A DNA stretch of 64,000 nucleotides from the NCBI RefSeq assembly GCF_002835665.1, contig NZ_PIZV01000074.1, positions 1-64,000 on the forward strand, read 5' to 3'. The stretch is from Chryseobacterium sp. PMSZPI (GTDB taxonomy: Bacteria; Bacteroidota; Bacteroidia; Flavobacteriales; Weeksellaceae). Both the position numbers and the translations under genes were made by a program. Of the stretch, positions 1 to 7,325 are shown piece after piece; position 1 is the stretch's first letter; each line of letters opens with the position of its first letter. The notes beneath the pieces were generated by a model. That model was not told the DNA's origin. It ran no database searches and saw only the letters and a list, made by a program, of their open reading frames with translations.

Positions 1-66
1 ATAATTTTTAAATCATCGGATATTTTAAATCACTAATAAGTGTTTTTGAAATAAAAGTAAAGGGGG

Positions 67-684
67 TTATTCAGGGGCTTTAAAAATATTTTCGTCAGAA
101 TGGAATCCGGCAACACCGCCACTTACTGCAAACTTCATTGCTGAAGCTGCAGTCATTCCTACAACTGGTTTTATATTTTTTTCTTCGGTAACAATCACCC
201 AGCCGGATATGGCATATGAATGGGGTAGATATACCGCAACGTAGTTATGTTTATCAACATCAGCCATTTCTTTTTGGGTTAAAAATCCGATTCTCCAGAT
301 TTCAGGATTTTCATTGGTTTTTACCCAAACAGGATCGTTGAACTTTTTTTTATCGCCTACAAATGAAGACATGACGTCTTTTGTTGGGGTGTAAATGTGT
401 TTTACTCCAGGTGTTTTTTCCAGTAGGCTATCCATCGTGTCGAAAAAAAATCTGCCTATTACGAATTTATTGCCTAGGTATCCTAAAATAGCAGTAAATA
501 ATATGGTTGAAACGAAAACAAGTCCCGGAACCTGCTTCGCAAGAGAAGGCACGAGATTGTCAATAGCACTTACAATATACCAAATCACAAAAATGGTAAG
601 ACCAATTGGTCCAATGATTACCAATCCCTGAAAAAAGTTTTTCAGGAAAAGATTAGCTATATTTTCGAAAGCCGGTTTCTTCAA
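67..684 (-). CDS. DUF502 family membrane protein
   Basis: A 205-residue protein that matches the DUF502 family, whose biochemical role is not established. Two strong hydrophobic segments lie near the N-terminus (about residues 18-42 and 52-74), the first containing GPIGLT. They are followed by the typical KTPGVKHIYTPTKD stretch (about 90-104) and a soluble C-terminal half with VYLPHSYAISGW. The expected picture is two inner-membrane helices with a cytosolic or periplasmic beta-rich domain. The gene lies 25 bp downstream of miaE on the same strand, so it is probably the second gene of a two-gene transcript. Length is typical for the family. The family call is confident; the function is unknown. 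Confidence 0.85.
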   Translation of the reverse strand: MKKPAFENIANLFLKNFFQGLVIIGPIGLTIFVIWYIVSAIDNLVPSLAKQVPGLVFVSTILFTAILGYLGNKFVIGRFFFDTMDSLLEKTPGVKHIYTPTKDVMSSFVGDKKKFNDPVWVKTNENPEIWRIGFLTQKEMADVDKHNYVAVYLPHSYAISGWVIVTEEKNIKPVVGMTAASAMKFAVSGGVAGFHSDENIFKAPE

Positions 685-709
685 CGTATATTCTTTACTA
701 TTTTATATT

Positions 710-1288
710 TTAACCATGAATGGTTTCTTTGTTCCCGTAGGATTTAATAATGTTGGCTTCATACTCCAGCCACGCATCCCAACGCTCGTTCACTTTATCC
801 GGATCTCCAAGTTGTCTTGCAAACCCAATGAATGTGGTGTAATGATTGGCTTCGGAAATCATAAGCTCTCTGTAGAAAATTTTTAATTCTTCGTCTTTAA
901 TGTTTTCTGTAAGGACTTTAAATCTTTCACAACTTCTGGCTTCGATCATTGCTGCAAAAAGCATTTTATCTACAATCAAATCTTCTCTGCTCCCCTGAAT
1001 GATAAATTTTGCCAACTCGTTGACGTAGTCATCTTTTCTTGCTCTTCCAAAGGTATACCCCCTTTTTTTGATGATTTCATGAACCTGGTTAAAATGATCA
1101 AGTTCTTCTTGTGCTATTGCAAGTAGCTCGGTTACCATTTCAGGATATTCGGGAAGCATCGTGATCAGGGTAATTGCATTGGTTGCTGCCTTTTGCTCGC
1201 ACCATGCATGATCCGTTAAAATTTCTTCAATGTTTCCTTCCGCAATATTTGCCCACCTTGGATCGGTAGGTAGTTTCAACTTAAACAT
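710..1288 (-). CDS. miaE: tRNA-(ms2io6A)-hydroxylase MiaE
   Basis: A 192-residue MiaE-type non-haem diiron monooxygenase. In characterised members it hydroxylates the isopentenyl side chain of ms2i6A at position 37 of tRNAs that read UNN codons. The ferritin-like four-helix ligand pattern is visible: an early Glu in CEQKA (about residue 31), an EELDHF box (ExxH, about 82-87), a Glu in EARSCERF (about 134) and a second ExxH in EANHY (about 163-167). No signal peptide is present, so it is cytosolic. Its substrate is made by MiaB, which is encoded at 24.6 kb of this window. DUF502 follows after 25 bp. The start ATG is well supported because the protein begins at the usual family N-terminus. Confidence 0.9.
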   Translation of the reverse strand: MFKLKLPTDPRWANIAEGNIEEILTDHAWCEQKAATNAITLITMLPEYPEMVTELLAIAQEELDHFNQVHEIIKKRGYTFGRARKDDYVNELAKFIIQGSREDLIVDKMLFAAMIEARSCERFKVLTENIKDEELKIFYRELMISEANHYTTFIGFARQLGDPDKVNERWDAWLEYEANIIKSYGNKETIHG

Positions 1289-1362
1289 GTTGTAAATTTT
1301 TTGTAAATTTAATCAAATTGGAGTAAGAATACTGATTTTATTTCAAAATCCTCATTAAAATC

Positions 1363-2451
1363 TTAAGATGCTGTCTTTCTTCTTAGAAATTCCAAAATCT
1401 TCCATCCCACAGTATCTATTCTTTTCAGGCCTGCTGAAATAATGAAAGCTAAAATAATATTGATACCATAAATAATGATCATCAAGCTCCACCACGGCAT
1501 ACTTTCCTTCAAAGGAACGACTAGAAAATAAACTAATGATGAACTTATCCCCTGAGCAAAGTAGAAGAAAATGGCATTCTTCCCAATGTGGGTGATGAGG
1601 TTGTCTTTTGTAATTTTTAATCTGTTATATAAAACAAATAAGGTCACCAATGAAAATTGTGCCCAAATGACATAAGGGATTTGTGGAGGGAATTTATTTT
1701 TATTGATTTTATAAAAAATTTCATTGCCATAAAACCAGAACAGCCAAAATAGAGCTCCTGCAACAAAAGTATATAAAACAGGAATTGCTTTGGTTGGAAT
1801 TTTTTTTCCACGTATTTTATTTCCTATTAAAAATATCGCCAGATAAAATGCTACATAGCCAACCTGTCCGGTTGGGTAATATTCGGGAAAAATGTTGAAA
1901 AATAAGGTTAGGCCAATACAAAGAGCAATGAACCAATTAATATGTTTAGGAAAGAACCTTAAGATTAATACCCCAAATAAAGTGAGGATGAAATACACTT
2001 TAAGGTACCAGAAACTTCCCATTACTACCGGAAAAGTATCTGCATTAGTGTATTGATGAAGATACCAATTCCCTAAATTCTGCCATTGGGGAGACGTTGA
2101 AATGGGAGTTGTAGCATATTTAGATCCAAAAGTTGAATAAAAATCCTGAAGCCACTCCAAGGAAAAGAAAGTCAGGCCGAAGACTTTAAAGAAATAATCT
2201 AAAAAGAACAGAAAAGTTACAAAGATCATATAGGTGATTTGTAACTTCAGTAATCGGTAAAAAGTTTTCTCGATATTTGATCCGGAAGTAATTCCGCTTA
2301 GGGCATAAAAGAGGGGAACATCAAATACAAGAGAAAAAACTCTCACTTCCGCAGGAATATAAAACTGCCCTGACCAGAATGCTGTATGGATGAATATAAT
2401 AGAAAGGGTGGCAAGCCCTTTTGCAAAATCAATATAGAGATCTCTGTTCAT
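1363..2451 (-). CDS. Acyltransferase family (acyltransferase 3) membrane protein
   Basis: A 362-residue polytopic protein of the acyltransferase-3 family, whose members transfer acetyl or other acyl groups onto cell-surface sugars from inside the membrane. It opens with the usual RDLYIDFAKGLATLSIIFIH segment, which holds the family's conserved N-terminal Asp and His, and about ten hydrophobic segments follow along the chain. The substrate cannot be read from the sequence, and no polysaccharide locus is adjacent. It is transcribed alone, with about 75 bp before miaE and 118 bp after the preceding metalloprotease gene. The family call is good; whether the product modifies O-antigen, peptidoglycan or another glycan is open. 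Confidence 0.8.
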   Translation of the reverse strand: MNRDLYIDFAKGLATLSIIFIHTAFWSGQFYIPAEVRVFSLVFDVPLFYALSGITSGSNIEKTFYRLLKLQITYMIFVTFLFFLDYFFKVFGLTFFSLEWLQDFYSTFGSKYATTPISTSPQWQNLGNWYLHQYTNADTFPVVMGSFWYLKVYFILTLFGVLILRFFPKHINWFIALCIGLTLFFNIFPEYYPTGQVGYVAFYLAIFLIGNKIRGKKIPTKAIPVLYTFVAGALFWLFWFYGNEIFYKINKNKFPPQIPYVIWAQFSLVTLFVLYNRLKITKDNLITHIGKNAIFFYFAQGISSSLVYFLVVPLKESMPWWSLMIIIYGINIILAFIISAGLKRIDTVGWKILEFLRRKTAS

Positions 2452-2513
2452 TATGATAGATATGGATCAAAAGTAAATAAAGTTTTGATATTTTTCAAAT
2501 GAATAAAGAGAGA

Positions 2514-2536
2514 GGCAGACCTAAGCCTGCCTCTTC
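2514..2536 (-). terminator. Hairpin downstream of the first metalloprotease gene
   Basis: Inverted repeat GAGGCAG / CTGCCTC with a short spacer, just downstream of the metalloprotease gene that ends at 2569. On the minus strand it is followed by a CT-rich rather than pure T tract, so termination is probable but not certain. Confidence 0.5.
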
Positions 2537-2568
2537 CCATTAAAATTGTTAAAAATGTATGTGAGTGT

Positions 2569-3459
2569 TTATTGAAGTTGTTTAAATTGTTCTGCTGTAA
2601 TTTCCCCAGATTTGATTTTTTTCAATTCATCCACGTATTGGTCTAAATAAGCTTTAATTTCCGGCTTTATTTTATTGTCTGCCATTTTATATGAGCCATC
2701 TAAAACACCATTGTAATAGGCAAAGAAGGTAGTGTCAAAATCCTTCGGCGAGACATCATATTGTCCGATAAGGAAGCCTAAACGAACTGCTGATCTTCTT
2801 TGGGCCGGGGTACCATGGTGGTTTTGGTTTGTAGTATCATAGTCTCCAATGCTTTGTGCGAATTCATAAGCCGCCGCAACTTCAGAGAATGTGGTTTTAT
2901 TATAACCGTTAGGCCTTCTCAGATAATAACCACCAAAGCCATCAGCTTCTAAATCATTAGGTCTTCCTGTTGATTCTTTTACTGTAGGAAGATTGTACAT
3001 GTATTGTAATTGATGCCCAAATTCGTGTCCAAGAATAAATGCATTTACAATATTTCCGCCTTTTGCTTTTGCATCTTTGAAGATGTCGTATCCATAGTAG
3101 ATCTTATAGCCATTTTGATAAGACATTGCATTATAAGTCTTATTGGCTTGTATCAGATCTTCTACAAATCGTAATGTTGGTGTACTTTTACCCCACATGC
3201 TGGCTATATTTGCCATTTGTGTGTTCATAAAATTTGTGTCATCACTATCGGGTAATGATGTTCTCAGAACAGCTGTCCATGACCAGTTAAAGTCTACAAA
3301 AGAGCAAGCTTTTTCCAATAAATTGGGTTGCTCGGGCTTTGCATTGGCTGTTAATGTTTCGTTTGGAGTTGATTCTTCCATTTTGTCATTTTGACATGCT
3401 GTTAATGAAAATACAGCGATAGCACCTGCCAGAAAGCAGGGAGTTAAGATTTTTTTCAT
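2569..3459 (-). CDS. Zinc metalloprotease-like lipoprotein (paralogue 1)
   Basis: A 296-residue predicted lipoprotein: a hydrophobic signal peptide ends in the lipobox FSLTAC with Cys22. The central motif HEFGHQLQ (about residues 145-152) is a zincin HExxH site, and about 25 residues later NDLEADGFGGYYL supplies the probable third ligand Glu and an EAD/AG pattern. The arrangement resembles the putative neutral zinc metallopeptidase group (HEYGHHVQ ... ELQAD), although the overall family is not one I can name with certainty. It should act at the periplasmic or outer surface. The gene is a tandem paralogue of the one at 3648-4535, with which it shares almost all motifs and C-terminal layout. 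Substrate is unknown. Confidence 0.75.
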   Translation of the reverse strand: MKKILTPCFLAGAIAVFSLTACQNDKMEESTPNETLTANAKPEQPNLLEKACSFVDFNWSWTAVLRTSLPDSDDTNFMNTQMANIASMWGKSTPTLRFVEDLIQANKTYNAMSYQNGYKIYYGYDIFKDAKAKGGNIVNAFILGHEFGHQLQYMYNLPTVKESTGRPNDLEADGFGGYYLRRPNGYNKTTFSEVAAAYEFAQSIGDYDTTNQNHHGTPAQRRSAVRLGFLIGQYDVSPKDFDTTFFAYYNGVLDGSYKMADNKIKPEIKAYLDQYVDELKKIKSGEITAEQFKQLQ

Positions 3460-3519
3460 AATGTTGTTTTTTTAGCATTACGAATTTATAAAATAATCAA
3501 CATGGAGTGAGTTTTTTAT

Positions 3520-3552
3520 AAACAAAAATTATGCGAAGCATAATTTTTGTTT
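3520..3552. repeat. Perfect 15-bp palindrome with GAA loop
   Basis: The arms at 3520-3534 and 3538-3552 are perfectly complementary over 15 bp, with a 3-base loop (GAA). The centre reads ATTATGCGAAGCATAAT. It lies between the two metalloprotease paralogues, upstream of the first gene's start. It could be a dispersed REP-like palindrome or an additional terminator-like hairpin. Confidence 0.7.
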
Positions 3553-3587
3553 TGTGAAATTTTGGATAATCTCAATAGAAGTCAATA

Positions 3588-3619
3588 AAGAAAGGCAGAC
3601 TCAATGTCTGCCTCCTTTC
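3588..3619 (-). terminator. Hairpin downstream of the second metalloprotease gene
   Basis: Inverted repeat around GGCAGAC / GTCTGCC, extended by A-rich and T-rich flanks, placed just after the stop of the metalloprotease gene at 3648-4535. It closely resembles the hairpin at 2514-2536, so the duplicated genes carry related 3' hairpins. Confidence 0.6.
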
Positions 3620-3647
3620 TTAAAATATGCTAAAAATGAATGTTTCG

Positions 3648-4535
3648 TTATTTTAAGTGCTTAAATTCCTCAGCAGAAATTTCTCCTGTCTGGATTTTTC
3701 TCAACTCGTCAATGTATTGGCTCATATAAGCATCAATTTCCGGGTTGACTGTGTTTTTGGCCATTTTATAAGTGCCATTCAAAACTCCTTGATAATAATA
3801 GAAGAAGTTATAGTCAAAGTTTGCAGCAGTAAGATTATACTGGCCAAGAAGGAACCCTAGACGTACGGCAGATCTCCTTTGTGCAGGAGTACCATGGTGG
3901 CCGGGGCTGCTTGTTTGATAATCCCCAATGCTTTGTGCAAATTCGTAAGCGGCCGCAATTTGTGAAAAGTCTGTTTTGTTGTAACCATTCGGTCTTCTCA
4001 AATAATAACCTGCAAATCCGTCAGCTTCTAGTTCATTCGGTCTGGCAGTACTTTCCTGTACGGAAGGTAAATTATAGGCATACTGTAACTGATGTCCATA
4101 CTCGTGGGCAAGGATCATGGCATTCACAATATCACCACCCTTTGCTTTAGCATCATAGTAAATCGCATAACCATAATAAATTCTTCCGTTGCCATAAGAA
4201 ATAGCATTGTAAGTTGAATTAGGATTAGACGGATCATTTACGAATTGTAAAACAGGATTACTTCTTCCCCACATACTCGCAATACTTGTCATGAGCGAAT
4301 TCATAAAACTGGTGTCTGCAGAGTTTTGAAGTCCGTTCAGAAGTACTGATGTGTTACTCCAGTTGTTGTCCACATAGTAGCATACTTTTTCTAGTGGTCC
4401 GGGCTGTTCGATTTTTGCACTAAGGGTTTGTTTTTCAGGTAAGACAGTGTCTTCCATTTTGTCATCGCTGCATGCTGTCAATGTAGATACAGCAATAACA
4501 CCTGCTAAGAAGCAGAGATTAAAGTTTTTTTTCAT
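3648..4535 (-). CDS. Zinc metalloprotease-like lipoprotein (paralogue 2)
   Basis: A 295-residue predicted lipoprotein with lipobox STLTAC (Cys22) and the zincin motif HEYGHQLQ (about residues 144-151), followed by NELEADGFAGYYLRRPNGY with the probable third metal ligand. Its C-terminus (YIDELRKIQTGEISAEEFKHL) parallels that of the neighbour at 2569-3459, and the two proteins look clearly homologous along their full length, indicating tandem duplication. The signal-peptide and mature N-terminal regions differ more than the catalytic core. It is expected to be anchored to a membrane and exposed to the periplasm or surface. A near-consensus -7 element (TACCTTCG on the minus strand) lies near 4559-4566. 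Substrate and physiological role are unknown. Confidence 0.75.
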   Translation of the reverse strand: MKKNFNLCFLAGVIAVSTLTACSDDKMEDTVLPEKQTLSAKIEQPGPLEKVCYYVDNNWSNTSVLLNGLQNSADTSFMNSLMTSIASMWGRSNPVLQFVNDPSNPNSTYNAISYGNGRIYYGYAIYYDAKAKGGDIVNAMILAHEYGHQLQYAYNLPSVQESTARPNELEADGFAGYYLRRPNGYNKTDFSQIAAAYEFAQSIGDYQTSSPGHHGTPAQRRSAVRLGFLLGQYNLTAANFDYNFFYYYQGVLNGTYKMAKNTVNPEIDAYMSQYIDELRKIQTGEISAEEFKHLK

Positions 4536-4680
4536 AATAATTATTGGTTTGGCAGAACGAAGGTAAGAAATTATCTTCTATGTGTGAATACTTTAATGTT
4601 AAAATTTATTCATTGTGTAGTGAATAAGATATTAATAAAAAAACATGCCTTTGATTGTAAGCTATTTAGAAAATTATTCT

Positions 4681-4688
4681 TATATTTG
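4681..4688 (+). promoter_or_regulatory. Bacteroidota-type -7 promoter element for rplU-rpmA
   Basis: TATATTTG matches the TAnnTTTG consensus of the Bacteroidota primary sigma factor and lies 30 bp before the rplU start. A TTG about 23 bp upstream (4655-4657) fits the -33 element. Confidence 0.7.
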
Positions 4689-4718
4689 CACCTCGAAATA
4701 ACTAAAAATTTATAAACA

Positions 4719-5294
4719 ATGTTTGCAATTGTAGAAATAGCAGGGCTTCAATACAAAGTTGAGCAAGACCAGAAGTTGTTTGTAAACCGTTTAAAAGGAG
4801 ACAAAGGAGGAAAAGTTTCTTTCGATAAAGTTCTTCTTACTGTAAACGGTGCAATCACTGTAGGCGCCCCAGCTGTAAACGGAATCACTGTAGAAGCAGA
4901 GATCCTTGACCACGTTAAAGCTGATAAAGTAATCGTTTTCAAAAAGAAAAGAAGAAAAGGTTACAAAGTGAAAAACGGTCACAGACAATCTTTAACTCAA
5001 ATCGTAATCACTGGTATTACTGGTTTTGAAGGTGGAGCTAAAAAAGCTGCTAAAAAAGAAACTGTGAAAGCTGAAGTTCTTTCTGACCACGCAACTGTTA
5101 ACTTTGGTGAAGATCACGAGTTGAACTATCACTTAAAGAAAAACGGATTGTCTCAGTCTAAAGAAAACAGAGAAGCGTTAATCGCTTTAGGTAAAGAAGT
5201 AAAAGCTGAATTAGGTAAAGATGTTCTTACTCATGAAGATGTAGATGCTGCTATCGCTAAGAATATCGAAAACTTTAAAGCACTTAACAAATAA
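4719..5294 (+). CDS. rplU: 50S ribosomal protein L21 with long C-terminal extension
   Basis: Residues 1-105 are a standard bacterial L21: MFAIVEIAGLQYKVEQ at the N-terminus, then VIVFKKKRRKGYKVKNGHRQ, the usual 23S rRNA-binding segment. L21 proteins normally end near residue 103. Here about 85 further residues follow: a Lys/Ala linker (KKAAKKETVKAEV) and a charged, probably helical domain (about 130-191). The extension is not repetitive and keeps the codon usage of the core, so it looks like real coding sequence rather than read-through. rpmA follows after 18 bp, the usual L21-L27 pair. The ORF has a good upstream promoter. The L21 identity is certain; the role of the tail is unknown. Confidence 0.95.
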   Translation: MFAIVEIAGLQYKVEQDQKLFVNRLKGDKGGKVSFDKVLLTVNGAITVGAPAVNGITVEAEILDHVKADKVIVFKKKRRKGYKVKNGHRQSLTQIVITGITGFEGGAKKAAKKETVKAEVLSDHATVNFGEDHELNYHLKKNGLSQSKENREALIALGKEVKAELGKDVLTHEDVDAAIAKNIENFKALNK

Positions 5295-5312
5295 TAATAA
5301 TCCACTAATAAA

Positions 5313-5570
5313 ATGGCACACAAGAAAGGAGTCGGTAGTTCCAAGAACGGTAGAGAGTCTCACTCTAAAAGATTAGGTGTGAAGATTTTCGGAGGACAAG
5401 AAGCTATTGCTGGAAACATTATTGTTAGACAAAGAGGTACTCAACACCACCCAGGTGATAACGTGGGAATCGGTAAAGACCACACTTTGTTTGCATTAGT
5501 AGACGGTAAAGTAGTTTTCAGAAAGAAAGCAAACAACAGATCTTTCGTATCTGTAGAACCAAACGCATAA
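5313..5570 (+). CDS. rpmA: 50S ribosomal protein L27
   Basis: An 85-residue L27 beginning [16 protein letters not shown] and containing the conserved [11 protein letters not shown] and [24 protein letters not shown] segments. In the ribosome the N-terminal tail reaches toward the peptidyl-transferase centre. There is no extra N-terminal peptide of the kind cleaved in Firmicutes. It is co-transcribed with rplU (18 bp gap), and a strong hairpin terminator follows 24 bp after the stop, closing the two-gene operon. Confidence 0.97.
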   Translation: MAHKKGVGSSKNGRESHSKRLGVKIFGGQEAIAGNIIVRQRGTQHHPGDNVGIGKDHTLFALVDGKVVFRKKANNRSFVSVEPNA

Positions 5571-5593
5571 TTCATAGCGTTTTATAAAAATAG

Positions 5594-5622
5594 AAGCCCC
5601 GACATTTTTGTCGGGGCTTTTT
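5594..5622 (+). terminator. Terminator of rplU-rpmA
   Basis: A perfect 11-bp stem (AAGCCCCGACA / TGTCGGGGCTT) with a TTTT loop and a following T tract, immediately after rpmA. This is a canonical intrinsic terminator. Confidence 0.9.
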
Positions 5623-5741
5623 AAATGTTTTTCATCTTGTGGTTTTTCTCATGCTTAAATTTTAATAGAATTTTAATTTTTATCAGCTCGATGAATATCA
5701 AAGTATTATAATTTTGTCTCCCATTTTAAATAAATTAAAAC

Positions 5742-6950
5742 ATGAGAAAAATTATACTGATGTTGGGTATGCTGACTACCATGAGTTGGCAGGCACAAAT
5801 AAAAGTTTTGTTTGATGCTACAAAAGCTGAAACAGCAGGGAATGCAGATTGGGTTATAGATGCAGATGTTTATAATCTTAAATATACTGCTACCGGAATA
5901 ACAACAACCGGAACAGAATCTAATCCCCAAAGAATTCCCACGCCTTCACAAAGCGGAATTACGGCAACAACTCCTGAGACTTATTGGCAAGGTGCCCTAA
6001 GCAACTGGGGAATTGATCTGGTTCGACAAGGATATGTGGTGGAAACTTTACCATATAATGGAAGTATTACCTATGGAGATTCAACCAATACACAAGATTT
6101 ATCGAATTATAAGGTTTTTATCATCGATGAACCCAACATTAAATTTACTGCCACAGAGAAGACTGCATTATTGAATTTCGTAGCCAATGGTGGTGGACTT
6201 TTTATGATCTCAGACCATAATCAAAGTGATAGAAATAGTGATGGGTGGGATTCCCCCGCTATCTGGAATGATTTTTTTACAACCAATGGAGTGGTAACCA
6301 ACCCTTTCGGAATCAGCTTTGATCTGAATAATGTATCGCCGGTTACATCCAACTTTGCCGCGACCGGTACAAATCCTACTATTCTATCAGGTCCGCAAGG
6401 AACTCCTACTCAAATGAAATTTTCAAATGGAGCAACGATGACGTTAGATAAAAACAGTAATACTTCCGTGCAAGGCCTGGTATTTACAACAGGTTCTTCA
6501 ACAACGGGAAGTACGAATGTAATGTTTGCTACATCAACTTATGGAAATGGTAGAGTATGTGCATTGGGAGATAGCTCTGTGCCGGATGATGGAACCGGAG
6601 ATCCTAATGATACTTTATATAACGGATATACGGCAGATGCAAACGGAAATCATAGACCTCTTCTTGTGAATGCTGTGGTTTGGCTTGTCGGCTCATCCAA
6701 TTTAGGAGTACAAAATACAATAGCTAAAAAAGAAATAGAAGTATATCCTAATCCTGCGACAGATTATGTTTATATAAAAGATAGCAGCTTTACAACTTAT
6801 AGGCTTGCAGATGAGACAGGAAAAATACTGGATGAAGGAAAGGTGCAGGAAAGAGGTTTTATTAATATTCAATATTTACCTTCCGGAGTGTATTATCTGA
6901 TTCTTAAGTCAGATAAAGAAGAAAAATCAACAAAGCTGATCAAAAAATAA
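5742..6950 (+). CDS. Secreted T9SS cargo protein with GATase-like N-terminal domain
   Basis: A 402-residue secreted protein. A signal peptide (MRKIILMLGMLTTMSWQAQ) leads into a domain of about 300 residues. The middle of this domain, VFIIDEPNIKFTATEKTALLNFVANGGGLFMISDH (about 126-160), has the look of a glutamine-amidotransferase-like/GIFT fold in which a strand is followed by a helix and a Gly-rich turn. No catalytic Cys is evident there. The C-terminus, starting EVYPNPATDYVYIKD (about 331-345) and ending in a short Lys-rich tail, is a type A T9SS sorting domain, so the protein is expected to be exported and possibly attached to the surface. It is a single gene. Function beyond export is unknown. 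Confidence 0.7.
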   Translation: MRKIILMLGMLTTMSWQAQIKVLFDATKAETAGNADWVIDADVYNLKYTATGITTTGTESNPQRIPTPSQSGITATTPETYWQGALSNWGIDLVRQGYVVETLPYNGSITYGDSTNTQDLSNYKVFIIDEPNIKFTATEKTALLNFVANGGGLFMISDHNQSDRNSDGWDSPAIWNDFFTTNGVVTNPFGISFDLNNVSPVTSNFAATGTNPTILSGPQGTPTQMKFSNGATMTLDKNSNTSVQGLVFTTGSSTTGSTNVMFATSTYGNGRVCALGDSSVPDDGTGDPNDTLYNGYTADANGNHRPLLVNAVVWLVGSSNLGVQNTIAKKEIEVYPNPATDYVYIKDSSFTTYRLADETGKILDEGKVQERGFINIQYLPSGVYYLILKSDKEEKSTKLIKK

Positions 6951-7005
6951 AGAATAAAAACTGTTAAACGTTTTTATCGGTATTCTTTTCATGGTGAAAT
7001 ATTGA

Positions 7006-7013
7006 TATATTTG
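7006..7013 (+). promoter_or_regulatory. -7 promoter element of the GG-leader peptide gene
   Basis: TATATTTG, a full match to TAnnTTTG, 74 bp before the ATG of the small peptide gene at 7087. It leaves a 5' leader of about 65 nt. Confidence 0.5.
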
Positions 7014-7086
7014 TTAATGCCGAAATAAGTCATTTCGATTGCTGAAAAGCATATAGAGTAAGCGCACAAAACTAAAACAAATAACT

Positions 7087-7257
7087 ATGAAAAATTTGAG
7101 AAAATTAACAAAGAAGAATCTAAAAACCATTAATGGTGGAGCTGCGGAACAATGCCCACCTAAACCGACCACATCATGTACTACATGGTGCGGATTGACT
7201 CCCTGGCAAAAAATACATTGCCTACTAGATGTGGAAGAACCTTGTGAGTGTTTTTAA
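7087..7257 (+). CDS. Bacteriocin-like peptide with GG leader and Cys-rich core
   Basis: A 56-residue ORF. The first 18 residues, MKNLRKLTKKNLKTINGG, form a double-glycine leader of the type cut by C39-peptidase ABC exporters. The predicted mature core is 38 residues, AAEQCPPKPTTSCTTWCGLT onward to the C-terminal CECF, with six Cys and three Pro residues. Similar short peptides are widespread in Chryseobacterium and are usually annotated only as bacteriocin-like proteins. No modification enzyme, immunity protein or transporter lies beside it, so any processing must use machinery encoded elsewhere. It has its own -7 element at 7006-7013 and a perfect 13-bp terminator 19 bp after the stop. Antimicrobial activity is not shown by the sequence; a signalling or other secreted role is equally possible. 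Confidence 0.75.
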   Translation: MKNLRKLTKKNLKTINGGAAEQCPPKPTTSCTTWCGLTPWQKIHCLLDVEEPCECF

Positions 7258-7276
7258 TACACATTATTACAATAAA

Positions 7277-7310
7277 GTTCGGCGGCTTCTTTGAAGCCGC
7301 CGAACTGTTT
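7277..7310. terminator. Bidirectional terminator between peptide gene and DUF5686 gene
   Basis: A perfect 13-bp stem (GTTCGGCGGCTTC / GAAGCCGCCGAAC) with a TTT loop, T-rich on both outer sides. It separates the plus-strand peptide gene from the convergent gene ending at 7326. Confidence 0.85.
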
Positions 7311-7325
7311 TATATCATTTCTTAT

